Below, in pieces: positions 1-11,493 of a stretch of 64,000 nucleotides of DNA. Position numbers and translations under genes: made by a program. The DNA is from Pleurodeles waltl. Its lineage: Eukaryota > Chordata > Amphibia > Caudata > Salamandridae. Each line of letters opens with the position of its first letter. Position 1 is the stretch's first letter. The notes under the pieces were generated by a model. The model was not told the DNA's origin and did not search any database. It was given only the letters and a program-made list of their open reading frames with translations. Location of the stretch: contig NC_090445.1 of NCBI RefSeq assembly GCF_031143425.1, forward strand, positions 1,195,144,691 through 1,195,208,690, in the 5' to 3' direction.

Positions 1-1565
1 CCCTTCTCATAGGCCTCTGTATTCATCTCTACCAGCCGAGGCCCCAGGGTTCCCGTAAATCTCTGTTAAAATTCTGGCAGGAAGCCATCTGTTCCCGGGG
101 TTTTCCCAGTGGCAAGGGCTTTAATGGCACTTTCCACCGCCTGACTGCTCATCAGCTCCCCTAACCTTGCGCCATCCTACTCTGCAATTCTTGCCTGCTG
201 CAGACCCTTCAGATAAGTTTAGAGGGAGTCCAGGTGTGCATACCTCGGTGTGCTATACAAATATGTGTAGTAAGCTCTAAACTTGTCATTGAAATCTGTC
301 GAGGAATAGAGTAAAGTCCCATCTCTGGACTTCATGCGGGTGATTGGTATGCTGCTGCTCTTTGGGTTGATCAGCCAGGCCAATAGTCTCCCTGCCCTTC
401 CCTCCTCTTCCCAAGTATGCCTTGTAATCGTGGCATCTAAAGCGCTCTAACGCCTTGGTATGGGTTTCTCATGTTTCTGTGAGCTGTTGAGTGGCCCCCG
501 GGTCTGTCCCCAACGTTGATTCCCATCTGCGCAACTCTATCTCAAAGCGGGTTGGTTCAGTTTCTAATCCTTTTTTAATCTCCACTGTTTGTCCAAGGCA
601 GTGTCCCCTGATGACCACTTTCAAGGCTTCCCAGTCCATCCTCCTAGAGGAGGCAGTCCCCGTGCTCAAGGAAAGATATTATGTCATTTTAGATGCTAAT
701 GCATTATGGAAGACCTCGTCCTCTATAGCCTTGGAGTACAGTCATATTATGTCATTTTAGATGCTAATGCATTATGGAAGACCTCGTCCTCTATAGCCTT
801 GGGGTACAGTCGCCATGTCAGTATCGATGGGCACCTCCCCAGTGTCCGCAGCGTCATCAGCAGAGGGCTATGGTCAGACTCTTCTTCCCAGATATTCGGT
901 ATGTTGGACATCACCCATGAGGTTTGTGGAGCAGAGCATGTGTTCTATCCTTGTGTGTACTTGGTGGAGGGGAGAGTAATGTGACAGTTCCTTACTGTGG
1001 GGGTGTTGAGTCCGCCATGCATCTTGCATGCTCTACTGCGCCAGGCCCTTTGCCACCCTAAGCATTGCGGCTCTTTGCAATGGGGGAGAGGAGCGATCCC
1101 AGTCTGGATCAATGATACTATTAAAATCACCCCCTCTCCCCCAGTAAATAGGGGCCATCCGGGAATCGCGCCAAGCGGGCTGAAAGAGCCTGCCAAAAGA
1201 GATTCTGGTCTTCGTTAGGGGCGTATACGGTCACCGAAACTAACAGTCTGCCACAGAGGCGTCCTTCCACCAATACATTATGCCCCTCTTTGTCAACGTC
1301 TATTGAGATAGCTTTGAAACGCACCCCTGCTCACACCCATATCAGTGCACCTCGTGCATACTCTGAGTAAGAAGTGGCAAATAGTTGCCCCCTCCAGCGC
1401 CTGTGAAGGTTAACAGCCTCAGTCTTATTGAGTTGGGATTCTTCTAGTAGTGCAATATGGACCACTCTTCTCTTCATATAAGTCATTATATTATGCCGTT
1501 TTGATTAGTCCCCATCCCCTGTATGTTCCAGGACACCAGTTTGATTGCAGTACCATTATTCAACA
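1..1565 (-). pseudogene. L1 ORF2 fragment: APE endonuclease and start of RT
   Basis: ORF2 nicks target DNA and copies L1 RNA by target-primed reverse transcription. An ATG near 1565 leads into the endonuclease N-terminus with the WNIQG motif. Further along come a VTVYAPNEDQN segment (about 1190-1240), GGDFNSI (about 1110-1130) and SDHSPLL (about 865-885), which are the Asp/Asn and Ser-Asp-His positions of APE-type nucleases. The EN-RT linker is at 469-669 and the RT entry motif GKTPGTDGF near 85-115. Several frameshifts, one caused by a 68-bp tandem duplication at 676-811, and an in-frame stop after the RT entry motif break the frame. The rest of RT lies left of the window. Confidence 0.87.
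676..811 (+). repeat. 68-bp tandem duplication inside L1 ORF2
   Basis: Two consecutive 68-bp units (676-743 and 744-811) differ at about one base (gag versus ggg near their ends). 68 is not a multiple of 3, so the duplication shifts the ORF2 frame. High identity means it arose late relative to the decay of the element. Confidence 0.9.
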
Positions 1566-2061
1566 TAATTTTGCAATGTCCACTGACCTACTTTCCCATC
1601 CCTCCCCCGTGCCCCCCGCACACCCCGCAACGCCGACTCTCCACACCAAGTGCATACCTGGGCTTCAACAATAACAACAATATTGGAATCCCAACTCCCT
1701 GTCCCAGGAGCAGTTCAGCATCAACCACCTGCCCAAACCGACAGTATCGAACTTTGACATTCTCTCATCTTCGTCCATCTGGAGCAGTCCAAGGGCAAAC
1801 AAGGGCCTACAATAAACTTGAGCTTCGAGCCGCCGCTCCCGCCGGGATCCTTTCACAGGGAGAGGATGAACACTCTATCTAATGTCAGATGATGTCTTCT
1901 GCTGTTTGGGGTGTCACATGGGGGAGCTCCTCCACCACACTGGCAACCGACTTAAGATCAGAGGTGTCCTCCATCTCGTGTACATCAGTAGAGTAGTTTC
2001 TATCCTTATCTGAGACAGGCGACTCTGTCAGCGATGCTGCAGCCTGGATCGCCGCTTGTTT
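1566..2061 (-). other. L1 inter-ORF spacer
   Basis: Between the ORF1 stop and the ORF2 start on the minus strand. I see only short frames with no L1 similarity. A spacer of about 500 bp is longer than in mammalian L1, but a similar G-rich stretch precedes ORF2 in the other L1 of this window at 50360-50790. Confidence 0.55.
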
Positions 2062-3241
2062 TTACTGAGTTGCTTCTAGTTGCGTTGGTCGCACCACGTG
2101 GTCTATAACAGTTCGATCCTTTGAACGGTGTCTCTTCCTGCGGCGACCAGCTGCCCTGGGGTCGTTCCCTACACACTCAGTTTTCCCACCTATATAAATC
2201 TCAGGCCAGGCCCATGCTTCTTCAGGATTTTGGCAATAGTGCGTTTTGCCTTCCCACATTATCTTCAGCTTGGAGGGGAAGAGCAGCGCGTATCAGATGT
2301 CTTCTTCACCTAGTGTCTTCTTCACAGTCAGATAGGAAGTCTGCTTCGCCTGCACCGCTGCTGTGTAATCAGGGAACATGTTGACTCTGCTGTTCTCCAC
2401 AGCAAAAAGGCCTGCCTCTTGTGCTCTCTGCAGCATATATCTCAATCCCTATAGTGTAGTAACTTAGCCACTACTGGCCTGGGAGGCTGGCCTGACGCAG
2501 AGAGTCCAGACGGCACCCTGTGCGCTCTTTCCAATACAATGAATGATGTAAACTGCTGCTCACCTAGAAGAGATTTCAACCAGGTTTCCAAGAAGGCCAC
2601 CATGTCTGCGCCTTCGCCCCCCTCGGGGAACCCTATGATGCGTACATTATTGCATCGACTGCGGCCCTCCGCATCTTCTGACCAGTACTCTAACCTCTGC
2701 ATTCTATCAGTGAGGTGGGCCATCTGTGTCTCGTGTGACCGCTGCTGAGTTCCAAGGCTTATCAAATCTTCCTCTGTGGCTTTCTCCCTGTCAGAGAGCT
2801 TCCGGTGCTCAGCTCAGAGGTGGGTCAGTTCAGCTGATACCGTCCCGATTTCTTGCCTAAGGGTGTTTTTCGATTCTTCAGTTACCTCCAGGATCTTATG
2901 TAAGGTGGCCTGCACTGGGGGGGTGCTGTTATCGGAAGTGGGATTGGCGCTCCCGCACTCTGTTCACTGTCAGGGCCGAGTGTTCTCTGCGTTTGGGGCT
3001 TAAGGTGTTGTTTCCCCGTTGGAAGCTCTGTGCTGGTTCCTGTCCCCACCCAGCAGACCGCAGCAGGATGTGTCTGGGTAGGGGACCCCTTGCCACCACT
3101 GTTAATCCCCCCCCCCTCGGTCAGCGGGCTCCCCTGGTGACACGTTGGCCCCAACCCTTCGTCTGCTTTGTGCTGCGCTGAGGCCCCGGGAACTCCATCT
3201 GTCTCCCCCACAGGTGTCCCCTGCCGGCAGGCCCCTGACAC
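2062..3241 (-). pseudogene. L1 ORF1 (RNA-binding chaperone) pseudogene
   Basis: ORF1p binds L1 RNA as a trimer and acts as a nucleic-acid chaperone. From 3241 downwards the minus strand reads a Gly/Ser/Thr-rich N-terminus, then a heptad-rich coiled coil (about 2890-2690, SAELTHL and HLTDRMQRLEYWSED), then the RRM-like core with NNVRIIGFPEG and ERAHRVP (about 2660-2510) and ARPPRPVVAKLLHYRD-type residues near 2445. The C-terminal domain follows in other frames (FPDYTAAV, LLFPSKLKIMWEG) and ends at 2062. One stop in the coiled coil and at least two frameshifts after 2442 inactivate it. Confidence 0.86.
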
Positions 3242-4210
3242 TCACCACCGGTTGGAACTGCGTGCAGATGGTCACACCCTTTGGGATCACCTCGTTTACC
3301 TCTTAGTGTTGTTTCCGCAGTCCACTGCCACATCCACTTGTGCTCCTGGGGGGTCTTGGTTTTTACACTTGCCCCGGTGGATGGGGGGCGGTACTCGATA
3401 GTCCGCTCCGCAGGCCAGTCTCCTTCATGGGCCCAGTCTCCTCTCCTCCTGTGCCTAACCGGGGGAACCAGCCTCTCTGTGTCCCCTCGTTTGTGTCACC
3501 AGGGGCTGCAGCTCCAGTTCTCCCAGACGCTCCAGATGCAAAGTGCCAGTGCACATCCCGCACTGCTCAATCAGGCCTCCTCTCTCCGCCCAGGCGGGGG
3601 GGGGGCGCGAGCACCAGCAGCACAGTCCCAAATGCTTTCCCGGAGAGGGGGTCTCGCCGCCTGCCTCCCTGCGTCCTTCAGCTCCAATGCATTCACCGCC
3701 GCAGTTCACTTTGGGTTCGTGGGCGCCAGGGCTCCACCCAGTCCCCCAGACCAAGTCTCTTCTCACCCGACTGGGAGGGGGCAGTCTGAGCCCCGCCACT
3801 CGTTCCTCCAGGGCCCCAAGTTTCTCGATGAGATGGGGGCCAAAACTCTGGGACCTTGCCCGCCGCCTTCTATCCGCCTCTTTTTCAATGCCCTCTGGTA
3901 ACAGGCCTCTCACCTCTGCGGCAGCTGCCGGTAGGAAGGCCCAAGTGCCCCTGCCTCGTCTCTCCTCTCTTTCCGTGGCCTGTTCGATTACTTCGCAGCC
4001 GCACGGGTGTCATCTTGCGCTTCTTCGGCGCTCACGGCCTCCCCCACCTCCTCTGTGTTAATTTATGGCAACAGGGTACCGCTGCCCGCACCCTCCGGTC
4101 GGTGCGCTGTTCATGCACCGGGGGGCCTCGTCACCCTGCCTCGTCTCCTGGCAGCAGCGCCGTTGGTCTCAGGATCGCCGTGGCCCGGTCCGGAGCCCTT
4201 CGCTTATGCG
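3242..4210 (-). promoter_or_regulatory. CpG-rich 5' region of the minus-strand L1
   Basis: About 1 kb of GC- and CpG-rich DNA precedes ORF1 on the minus strand, where L1 elements carry their internal RNA polymerase II promoter. Long open frames on both strands here (for example 3281-3901 plus and 3455-3913 minus) follow from GC richness; they overlap each other and resemble no protein family. Promoter role is inferred from position. Confidence 0.5.
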
Positions 4211-4214
4211 GCCT

Positions 4215-6177
4215 CTTGGTGAGTTAAGCTTGTGGCTGTCCCAATTCTCATGTGCGTCGACTTTAATTGACCTTGCACTCAGATGAAAATTCAACAGCCT
4301 CTCATGATTCAGTTTCCTATGAGGAAATCTAGGGCAGCCCTAAAGCAAATTCTTAAGTCACATGTCCTGATTGATGTTTGGCAGGTTGATCGTCGGCGGG
4401 ATCATGGGTTTATTTTTCACTCTGTTCCTCATAGAACATCTTCTTTTATTGATATGTTTTCTTAAGTTATAGTGTTTTGGTTGCCCTGGCTATTAAAACA
4501 AACCAAAGGATTATGTCATACTACAATTCATTGTCACTATATGTTAATTCAAGTAACCTTGGTCATGCCACATACCAAAGGTTGTTTGACCTTTGAGCGC
4601 AGATTGTTGACTGACAGGCTTACATTATCTTTTTGGGCCCATGGGCCAACGTATAAGTTAATTCATTAGAACTAATAGAGGTTCTGCAAAGCCAACATTT
4701 GTCCGGGATACCATAAAAGCTTTTGTTCACAGCTAGACTCTGAGATACACTATCCAAAAGGGAAAGCGGAACAGGCTGCTGAGGCACAGTTGTCAGATGA
4801 CCCTCTTCAACTGGAAGTTGAATATTCTATCAGTAATGGAAAGCAATTCCTCTTGGGTAGTGTATCTAAAATATTCGAACAGTTGACTGTGTTGTGAATG
4901 CAACTAAAGAAAAAGATGTGGGATAAGCTTAGTCTAAAGCACCAGATGAAACGCCTGCCTTGTTTTGAAAATAGTAAGGGGGCGGGTCATATATAAGTTT
5001 CCAAGTAAAGGATAATCATAGTAAGAACTTAATATCTGCATTTGAGATGAATCAGGGATGACTATAACAGGGTACTCTGACATTTTATCTTTCTTCCATC
5101 CTTTCTATTCTAACATTTATGTAAGTGATAGCAAGGCACCTCAGGATATGGCTGACAACTAAATTAGGGCAGTTAGCCTTAACCATCTGACAGCACAATA
5201 GGAGAAAAGGCAAGACTTATCAATCACAGAGTATGAGATACGAAGGACTATCTCAATTGAAGACAGGAAAAGATGCATGTCCTGATTCTAGCTCAAACAA
5301 ATTCTACAAAAGGTTTTAAAAAATAAGCAGTCCACTGTTACTTGAACTTGTCGACTTACCTACTTTCTCGGGATTGACACCGCTTTCCTGGGGGCAAATT
5401 TATATTGTGGTATTCCTAATGGGGAATGAGGACCCTCTTAATTGCGTTTGTTACCAGCCTATCTCCCTAGTAAATTGTGGCTCGAAACTCTATCCCTGAA
5501 TACTATTTAACCAACTAGCAACTTTTGTTATCTCATTAATTGACACTATGCAGCCTAGTTTTATTCCCTCACATGATACCAGTTCTCCCATAAACTTAGC
5601 CATATCTGCTCTTAACGTTGCATATGAACTCTAAAAGTCCACTGAAATGATCTTGTTGGTTGCTGAAAATGCATTTGACAAGGTCTCCCGGTGGTTCCTA
5701 TGGTCGGTGATGGAATTAATTTGTGTTGGACCCGGTTTTGTAACACAGACTGATGTGCTCAATTCATCTCTAAATTCCAGAATCACTTGTATGGGAAGCC
5801 TTTCTGAAGTTATACCTATCAGTCATGGTACAAGGTAGGGTTGCCTCCTGTCTCCAATGCTATTTGCTCTCTATTTAGATTAGTTTCTTCAGGTAGTAAG
5901 ATTGTCTGCTTAAATTCATGCACTATAGCTGCATCACTGGGAAGCCAAGCTTTTAAGATATGCAGATGACATTGTGATGCTAACATCGTCTCCAGTGGAG
6001 GCACTCCTAGCTGCTGAAAATGCATCTCTGATATTTGGGCATGCTTTGGAGTATAAGTTGAATAATGACAAGACAGAAATTTTAGCAATTGTTTGTCCAG
6101 AAATTCCGGCTGTTCAGTAAGTCACGTCAGTCAGATATCTTGGTATCCATATCTCCCTTGTTATGGAAGCTACTATC
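4215..6177 (+). pseudogene. L1 ORF2: endonuclease end, linker and RT first part
   Basis: The degenerate Asp-Phe-Asn motif of the endonuclease (CVDFN, about 4252-4266) and the LIDVWQVDRRRDHGFIFHS segment (about 4365-4430) mark the end of the nuclease. RT entry is near 5270 (KDACPDS, from GKDACPD in a shifted frame), followed by YQPISLVNCGSKLYP near 5455-5500, NAFDKVSRWFLWSV at 5668-5710, GTRQGCLLSPMLFALYLD near 5825-5880 and the catalytic YADDIVML at 5959-5982. KTEILAI near 6070 is the thumb-side Lys motif. Stops and frame changes occur throughout. The insertion at 6178 cuts it just after the YLGIHIS segment. Confidence 0.83.
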
Positions 6178-9100
6178 TGTAGGAGGCTGGCCTGGTTTGT
6201 AGGGGGTAGCTTGGGTACTTACGCCTTATATCAGGTCCACGCATCCCTTATTAGTGAAGTAGTAGTGTTCTAGCAGCTTAGGCTGATAGAGGTAGCTATA
6301 GCAGAGCAGCCTAGGCTGAACTAGGAGACATGCAAAGCTACTGCAATACCACTTATAGTTACACAGTACGTATACACAAGTAAAGACAATACTCAGTGTT
6401 ACTAAAAATAAAGGTATTTATTTGGGTGACACAGTACCACAAATATCTTAGAGACAATACTCCTTCTGGAGGTAAGTATTTTACACAATATATAAACTAG
6501 ACACCAAAATTAGACAAGTAAATAGTCATAGGATAGTGCAAACAATAGGAAATGCTATAGAGTGCAATGGGAGAAAAGAGGTCTAGGGACAACACAACCA
6601 TATACTAAGAAAGTAGAATGTGAATCACAAGTTCCCCCCTAGACAAGTGTAGTGTGTGCAGAATCGCTGGGAGAGTAAGAATACTGTAAAGGTAAGTAAA
6701 TTACCCCACCCCAGACCCCAGAAAAGCAGGAGTAAAGTACTGCAAGTTTCCTTAGGACACACTACACCTCGTGATTGGGATATTGCAGTAACCAACCAAG
6801 TCTGCAAACAACAGGTGCTGGATTCCTGGACCTGAAGACCTGCAAAAGAAGGGGACCAAGTCCACAAGTCAAAAGAAGTTCCAGGAAGGACAGGAGCCCC
6901 TGCCAACCTAGAAAAGGGTGCAAAAGCAGAGTCCCTGGTTACTCGAAGACTGCAGGAATGCACCCTAGGAAGATGCCAGTGGGTTCCTCAATGATGCAAA
7001 AGATGTCCCACGACGTGAAGATGGATGCAGACGTGATTTTGTGTTGGAAGTCGTCAACAAGCCTTGGTTACGACAAATATGTGATTTGCATCAAAATGGT
7101 GCTGCCTGGGCCCAGGAAGGACCTCGGGGCCTCAACTCTGTGTGAGAAGGGAGGGAGGCCTCTCAGCACTTTAGAGAGCCCTCAGGATGCCAGGCAGCAT
7201 CCATGGGAGTCACAGGACACGGGGACAAAGGAGGTGCAAAACGCAATTGGTGTAGCATAACAAAGGAAGGTCCACACCACCCCAGAACAACTTAGCGAGT
7301 TGAGCGTCGCAGGATGGAGTGCTGGTGACCTGGGCCAGGCTGTGCACTAAGGAATTTTGTAAATAGTGCACAGAGGAGGTGAAGAAGGCGCGGCACACAG
7401 GGGTACCGGCGCTCTCAGGGAAGGCAAGGTCTTACCTCCTCCAAATTGCGTCAGCAGGACCTCAGGACAGTCTATGTCGATGGGGTCCACCCTCTGTGTC
7501 TTTAGGAGCACGCTCGTCATTGTGAGGGTAGTCTAAAGGTACCGGTCGTCGTCTTAGAAGGTGCCTGCTTGAGCAGGGGAGTGACTCCGTAACCCCACAG
7601 GCGATTTCTTTGGTCCTTCTGGTGCGGCATGAAGACAGGGAGTCCCCAGAGCGTGCACACCGTGGAAACTGTTGCAGTTGCTGGCTGGAGCTGAAGTTGC
7701 AGAAGAAAAGTATCCCTTATGAATACTTTGTTGCTGTTACAGCGGTTCCTGGAGCAGGCTGCGGTTGATCTGAGGTCAGAGGATGAAGTAGTAGTTGCAG
7801 AGGATTCCTGAAGGAAACTTGCAAGCAGAATCTGAAGAGAAACCACAAGAGAGACCCTAAATAGCCCTGAGAGGGGGATTGGCTACCTTATCAGGTAAGG
7901 ACCTATCAGGAGGGGCCTCTGACGTCACCTCCTGGCACTGGCCACTCAGAGCCCTCCAGAGTGCCCCCACACCTTGCAAAGCAAGATGGCTGAAGTCTGG
8001 GACACACTGGAGGCGTTCTGGGCACCACCCCTAGGGTGGTGATGGACAGGGGAGTGGTCACTCCCCTTTCCTTTGTCCAGTTTTGCGCCAGAGCAGGGGC
8101 AAAGGGGTCCCTGAACCAGTGTAGACTGGCTTATGCAAGGAGGGCACCATCTGTGCCCTTCAAAGCATTTCCAGAGGCTGGGGGAGGTTACCCCTCTCCA
8201 GCCTGTAACATCTATTTCCAAAGGGAGAGGATGTAACACCCTGCTCTCAGAGGAAATGCTTTGTTCTGCCTTCCTGGGACTGAGCTGCTCAGACCCCAGG
8301 AGGACAGAACCCTGTCTGTGAGGTGGCAGCAGCTGTAGCTGCAGTGTAAGCCTCAGAGAGCTGGTTTGGCAGTACGGGAGATCCATGGTGGAGCATCCAG
8401 GATTCATGGAATTGGCTCCCCAATACCAGATTTGGACTGGGAGGACAATTCCATGATCTTAGCCATATTCGGAGTTACCATTGTGAAGCTACATATAGGT
8501 ATTAATCTATATGTAGTGCACACGTGTAATTGCGTCCCCACACTCACAAAGTCCTGGGAAATGGCCCTGAACTATGTGGGGGCACCTTTGCTAGTGCACG
8601 GGTGCCCTCACACTTAGTAACCTTGCACCTAACCTTCAGCAAGTGAAGGTTAGACATGTAGGTGACTTATAAGTTACTTAAGTGCAGTGAAAATGGCTGT
8701 GAAATAACGTGTGCGTTATTTCACGCAAGCTGCAATGGCAGGCCTTTGCAAGGGTTTGTCTGAGCTCCCTATCGGTGGCCAAAGAAATGCTGCAGCTCAT
8801 GTGGATCTCCTGGGACCCAATGCCCTGGGTACCTAGGTACCATAAATAGGGACTTATAAGGGGGATCCAGTGTGCCAATTGAAATAAGTAAATGAAGTCA
8901 CTAGCCTACAGTGACCAATTTAAAAGCAGAAAGAGCATAAGCACTGAGGTTCTGATTAGCAGAGCCTCAATGACACAGTCAAGCACTGTACAGACACACA
9001 CATTCATTAGGCCACAAACTATGAGCACTGAGGTCCTGGCTATTAGGATCACAGTGAGACAGGCAAAACACACTGACAAATAGGTTTTTATCCATGAGCA

Positions 9101-9212
9101 CTGGGGTCCTGGCTAGCAGGATCCAAGTGACACACTCAAAACACACTGACTCACAGTCATAAACAGGCCAAAAGTGGGGGTAACAATGCTAGAAAAAGGC
9201 TACTTTCTCACA
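6178..9212 (+). mobile_element. 3,035-bp non-coding TGT...ACA element inserted in L1
   Basis: Starts TGTAGGAGGCTGGCC and ends CTACTTTCTCACA; the termini are imperfect inverted repeats. It is flanked by ctatc (6173-6177) and ttatc (9213-9217), a probable 4-5 bp target duplication, and the host L1 protein reads across the empty site. No RT, transposase or integrase motif was seen in any frame; the frames at 6775-7260 and 7946-8407 match nothing I know. I recognise the ends as a frequent newt-type repeat. The class (non-autonomous LTR-like or DNA element) is unresolved: TG...CA ends and a 5-bp duplication suit an LTR origin, but no direct terminal repeats were found. Confidence 0.72.
8934..9150 (+). 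repeat. Three diverged ~75-80 bp tandem repeats near the element's right end
   Basis: The phrase GAGCACTGAGGTCCTGGCTA recurs in diverged form near 8938, 9021 and 9095, each followed by a CAGTGAGACA/CACACTGAC-like stretch. They lie just inside the right terminus of the 3-kb element and appear to be part of it. Confidence 0.75.
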
Positions 9213-9582
9213 TTATCTCATTCAATTATAATTCTCTATATTTGGATTCTCTCTCATCATTATTCAGAAAATGGGGCAGACTGCATATTGGCCTAACAGG
9301 TAAATACAATGTAATTAAAATGGTGATTTTGCAATGGTATCTGTACCTATTTAGGTCTATTCTGCTGTATCTTTGTAAGAGCTTTTTTTTTTTAAAAAAA
9401 GGTAGAAACTAGGTGGAAGAAATTTATTTAACAATACAAAAAACCTCATTGTGCCATATGCTTAGAAACTAGGTGGAAGAAATGTATCTAACAATACAAA
9501 AAAACCTCATTGTGCCATATGCAATCTCCAGCTTGCCAGTAGTGAGGGAGGCGTGGCACTTCCCTCCCTTTGGATTTACATA
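9213..9582 (+). pseudogene. L1 ORF2 RT thumb continuation
   Basis: After the inserted element the L1 frame resumes with RKWGRLHIGLTGKYNVIKM and LYLFRSI-like residues (about 9268-9360), the conserved stretch downstream of the RT catalytic core. SEGGVALPSLWIY (about 9538-9580) is the next conserved block. A 60-bp tandem duplication at 9403-9522 lies in between. The frame is cut at 9583 by a MITE. Confidence 0.78.
9403..9522 (+). repeat. 60-bp tandem duplication in L1
   Basis: TAGAAACTAGGTGGAAGAAA starts at 9403 and again at 9463; the two ~60-bp units differ by a few substitutions and one A in an A-run. It keeps the codon phase apart from that extra base. Confidence 0.85.
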
Positions 9583-10108
9583 GGGCCTTATTATGAGTGT
9601 GTACGACTGCACTCTGGGCGGTCCGACTGCCCAATTAAGATCCTGTCGGGCAGATCCACCAGGGGACTGCATCGCCACCTCGAACATTGTTTCCGACGGG
9701 CTGACGGCGGTCTTGGTTGTAGTCAGCCAGGGTGGCACTGAACTCAGCGCCGCCTGGCTGATTACAACCTTGTTCTCCTCTGAAAAGGCTGGTGGAGAAC
9801 AAGTGCAGGGGTCCCCATGAGGGCCCCTGTACTGCCCATGGAATTGCAAACAGTGCACATTCCGAGGGTGCTGGTTGGCCTCCTCTGTGCAACAAGATAG
9901 CACCAAGCTCCTTTAAGGGAGTGCTGTCTCGTAGCACTGTTCCCACTGGACTGACTGGCGGGAACGCGTATTGAAATATTCTCGCCGGTAAGCCCTGCGA
10001 AAACATTTTGATAGATTAATGGGGGGTGCCACCGCCATTGCTTTGGCATGCTTCCCATGAGTTTGGGAGTCCTGTGGTGGGTCCGCCAAACTCGTAATGA
10101 GGGTGTAA
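9583..10108. mobile_element. Harbinger-like MITE (GGCCCTCATTACGAGT family) in L1
   Basis: Left end GGGCCTTATTATGAGTGTG and right end ACTCGTAATGAGGGTGT are inverted copies of the family terminus. The interior is GC-richer than its surroundings, has short inverted repeats and no transposase. The flanking L1 frame reads across the site. The flanking trinucleotides are not cleanly duplicated (ATA on the left, a TAA/GTA phase on the right). Related copies are at 14615 and 28694. Confidence 0.74.
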
Positions 10109-11235
10109 ATCTCTTCATTTATTTTCAGACTCTCAGCAGGGGTTGGTCCTCGTAAATGGGACCTGACCGGCCTATTTACAGAGCACCAGTTTTTCTCCCG
10201 GACGATTTTACCTGATAAATGCTGGACAGATAGTGGCAATTTTAAACATGCACAATTTAAAGGCAATGTGGCTGGTTATACGATCTCTTTGCCTCATACC
10301 GATGTTCCATCAATATACATCTCTTGGGTATAACCCCAAGCTGCCACTGTTTTTCTGTGAGAGTTATCTAAGCTATAGACAGGGGTCTCAACCCTTGACT
10401 CTGGGTCATCGTTATAAAAATGGAATCCTTCTGCCATTCCAGGAGTTATGCAATAAATAGGGGATTCCCAAAACTGAACTTTTTCATTGCTTGCAGTGAA
10501 TATATTTTTTCTCGCAATTGTCACCGGATGAGATTACCTTGGCCCTCAATTAATTCTTAGAACATTTTGTTAGAGTATTTAGTCATGATTTTACACATAT
10601 TTGTAATCAAATCTTAATGAATCAAAGAAATATGATAAATACATTTGTTGATCTGGCGAGTAAATGGTCCCATATCTCAATGTTAGGGTCTCGTAAACTG
10701 AAATAACACAGACTAACCAACTTGCTCAAACTATTCTTAATGTCTCTTGGTTTAAGGCTCATTTTCTAAAAATCCTTTATGATTCATATTAAACACTGTA
10801 TAAATTGCACAAATTGGGTCTTAGAGAGACATCAGATTGCTTCCCCTGTAATAAACCTGTAGCTGACCCGGCACTCATTTTTGCGACCTGTGTTACTATC
10901 ACTCCATTTTGGATTAAATGTTTTGATCAATTTAATCAATAACAAAAGATTAAATTCACGCCCAGCTAGAACTCATAATCCTCATGCTGAGTCACTGTCC
11001 TAGTATACCGTCCCATTTAACTGGGGTTCTTTTTTTTGCTATTGCAGTGGCCAAGTTGTGGCTTCGGAAGGAGGCTCTGTACCACCTCTCATGCTGGCAA
11101 GCTTTTGTATTTATTTAGGTTGAGACTGGCAATTACACATAATGACCCCAGACACAGTAAACTGAAAAGAATCTGGGAGCCTGTTAGGGATGGTCTCTCT
11201 AATTTCACACCTGGTTACACACTAGAGATCTAAAG
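10109..11235 (+). pseudogene. L1 ORF2 C-terminal region
   Basis: Decayed C-terminal L1 sequence. The clearest part is the Cys-containing segment FPCNKPVADPALIFATC followed by TPFW (about 10840-10905), the counterpart of the C-x-x-C...H/F...C block at the end of L1 ORF2. The last stretch, LRLAITHNDPRHSKLKRIW (about 11120-11180), ends at a stop at 11231-11233. Several stops and frameshifts are present between 10150 and 11030. Confidence 0.72.
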
Positions 11236-11430
11236 CTATATTGTGCAAACAAATTATTTTCATTTTAAACTCTTTATAACCGGTGTATTTCTTTTGAAGA
11301 TTTTATCCCACTATCACATATCTCATTTGCTTTATTTATTCTTTGACGTTGTCCGCATACTTTCTTTGTTGATTTTTAATGTAGCGATGATTTTATATCT
11401 ATCTAATGAAAAAAAATACAACAATAAAAA
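11236..11430 (+). terminator. L1 3' UTR, poly(A) signal and A-rich tail
   Basis: AT-rich 3' UTR that ends in an A-run (11409-11416) and AATAAA at 11422-11427. This is where reverse transcription of the plus-strand L1 would have begun. Confidence 0.6.
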
Positions 11431-11493
11431 GGAGATACTTAGTCCACGATCTTCTGCAAAAGTGAACGATATTTAGGCCGCAATATTTTAGAC

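Larger units (their letters stand above)
1..4240 (-). mobile_element. L1-type LINE, minus strand, cut by the left window edge
   Basis: Read on the minus strand, a CpG-rich leader (about 4210-3242), an ORF1 (3241-2062), a spacer and an ORF2 (from about 1565) follow in the order expected for an L1 retrotransposon. ORF1 carries a coiled coil and the RRM-like L1 domain; ORF2 carries an APE endonuclease and the start of the reverse transcriptase, then leaves the window. Both frames are broken by stops and frameshifts, so this copy is dead. Its 5' end abuts a 5'-truncated plus-strand L1, a head-to-head arrangement; the exact junction lies near 4210-4240 and no target duplication was seen. Confidence 0.88.
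4215..11430 (+). mobile_element. Old plus-strand L1-type LINE, 5'-truncated and twice interrupted
   Basis: Endonuclease C-terminus (4215-4460), RT (5225-6177, resuming 9213-9582) and the C-terminal Cys region and tail (10109-11235) are collinear on the plus strand. The element is interrupted by a 3,035-bp non-coding insertion at 6178-9212 and by a MITE at 9583-10108. It ends in an A-rich tail with AATAAA at 11422. Frame decay is heavier than in the L1 at 50259-54557, so this is an older copy. Confidence 0.82.

Noticed and set aside
3281..4227. Several 120-206 codon ORFs on both strands
   Set aside because: They overlap each other in a CpG-rich L1 5' region, carry no family motif, and openness follows from low stop-codon content.
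6775..7260. 161-codon ORF in the 3-kb TGT...ACA element
   Set aside because: No similarity to transposase, RT, gag or integrase; no supporting codon pattern; the neighbouring frames in the element are on both strands.
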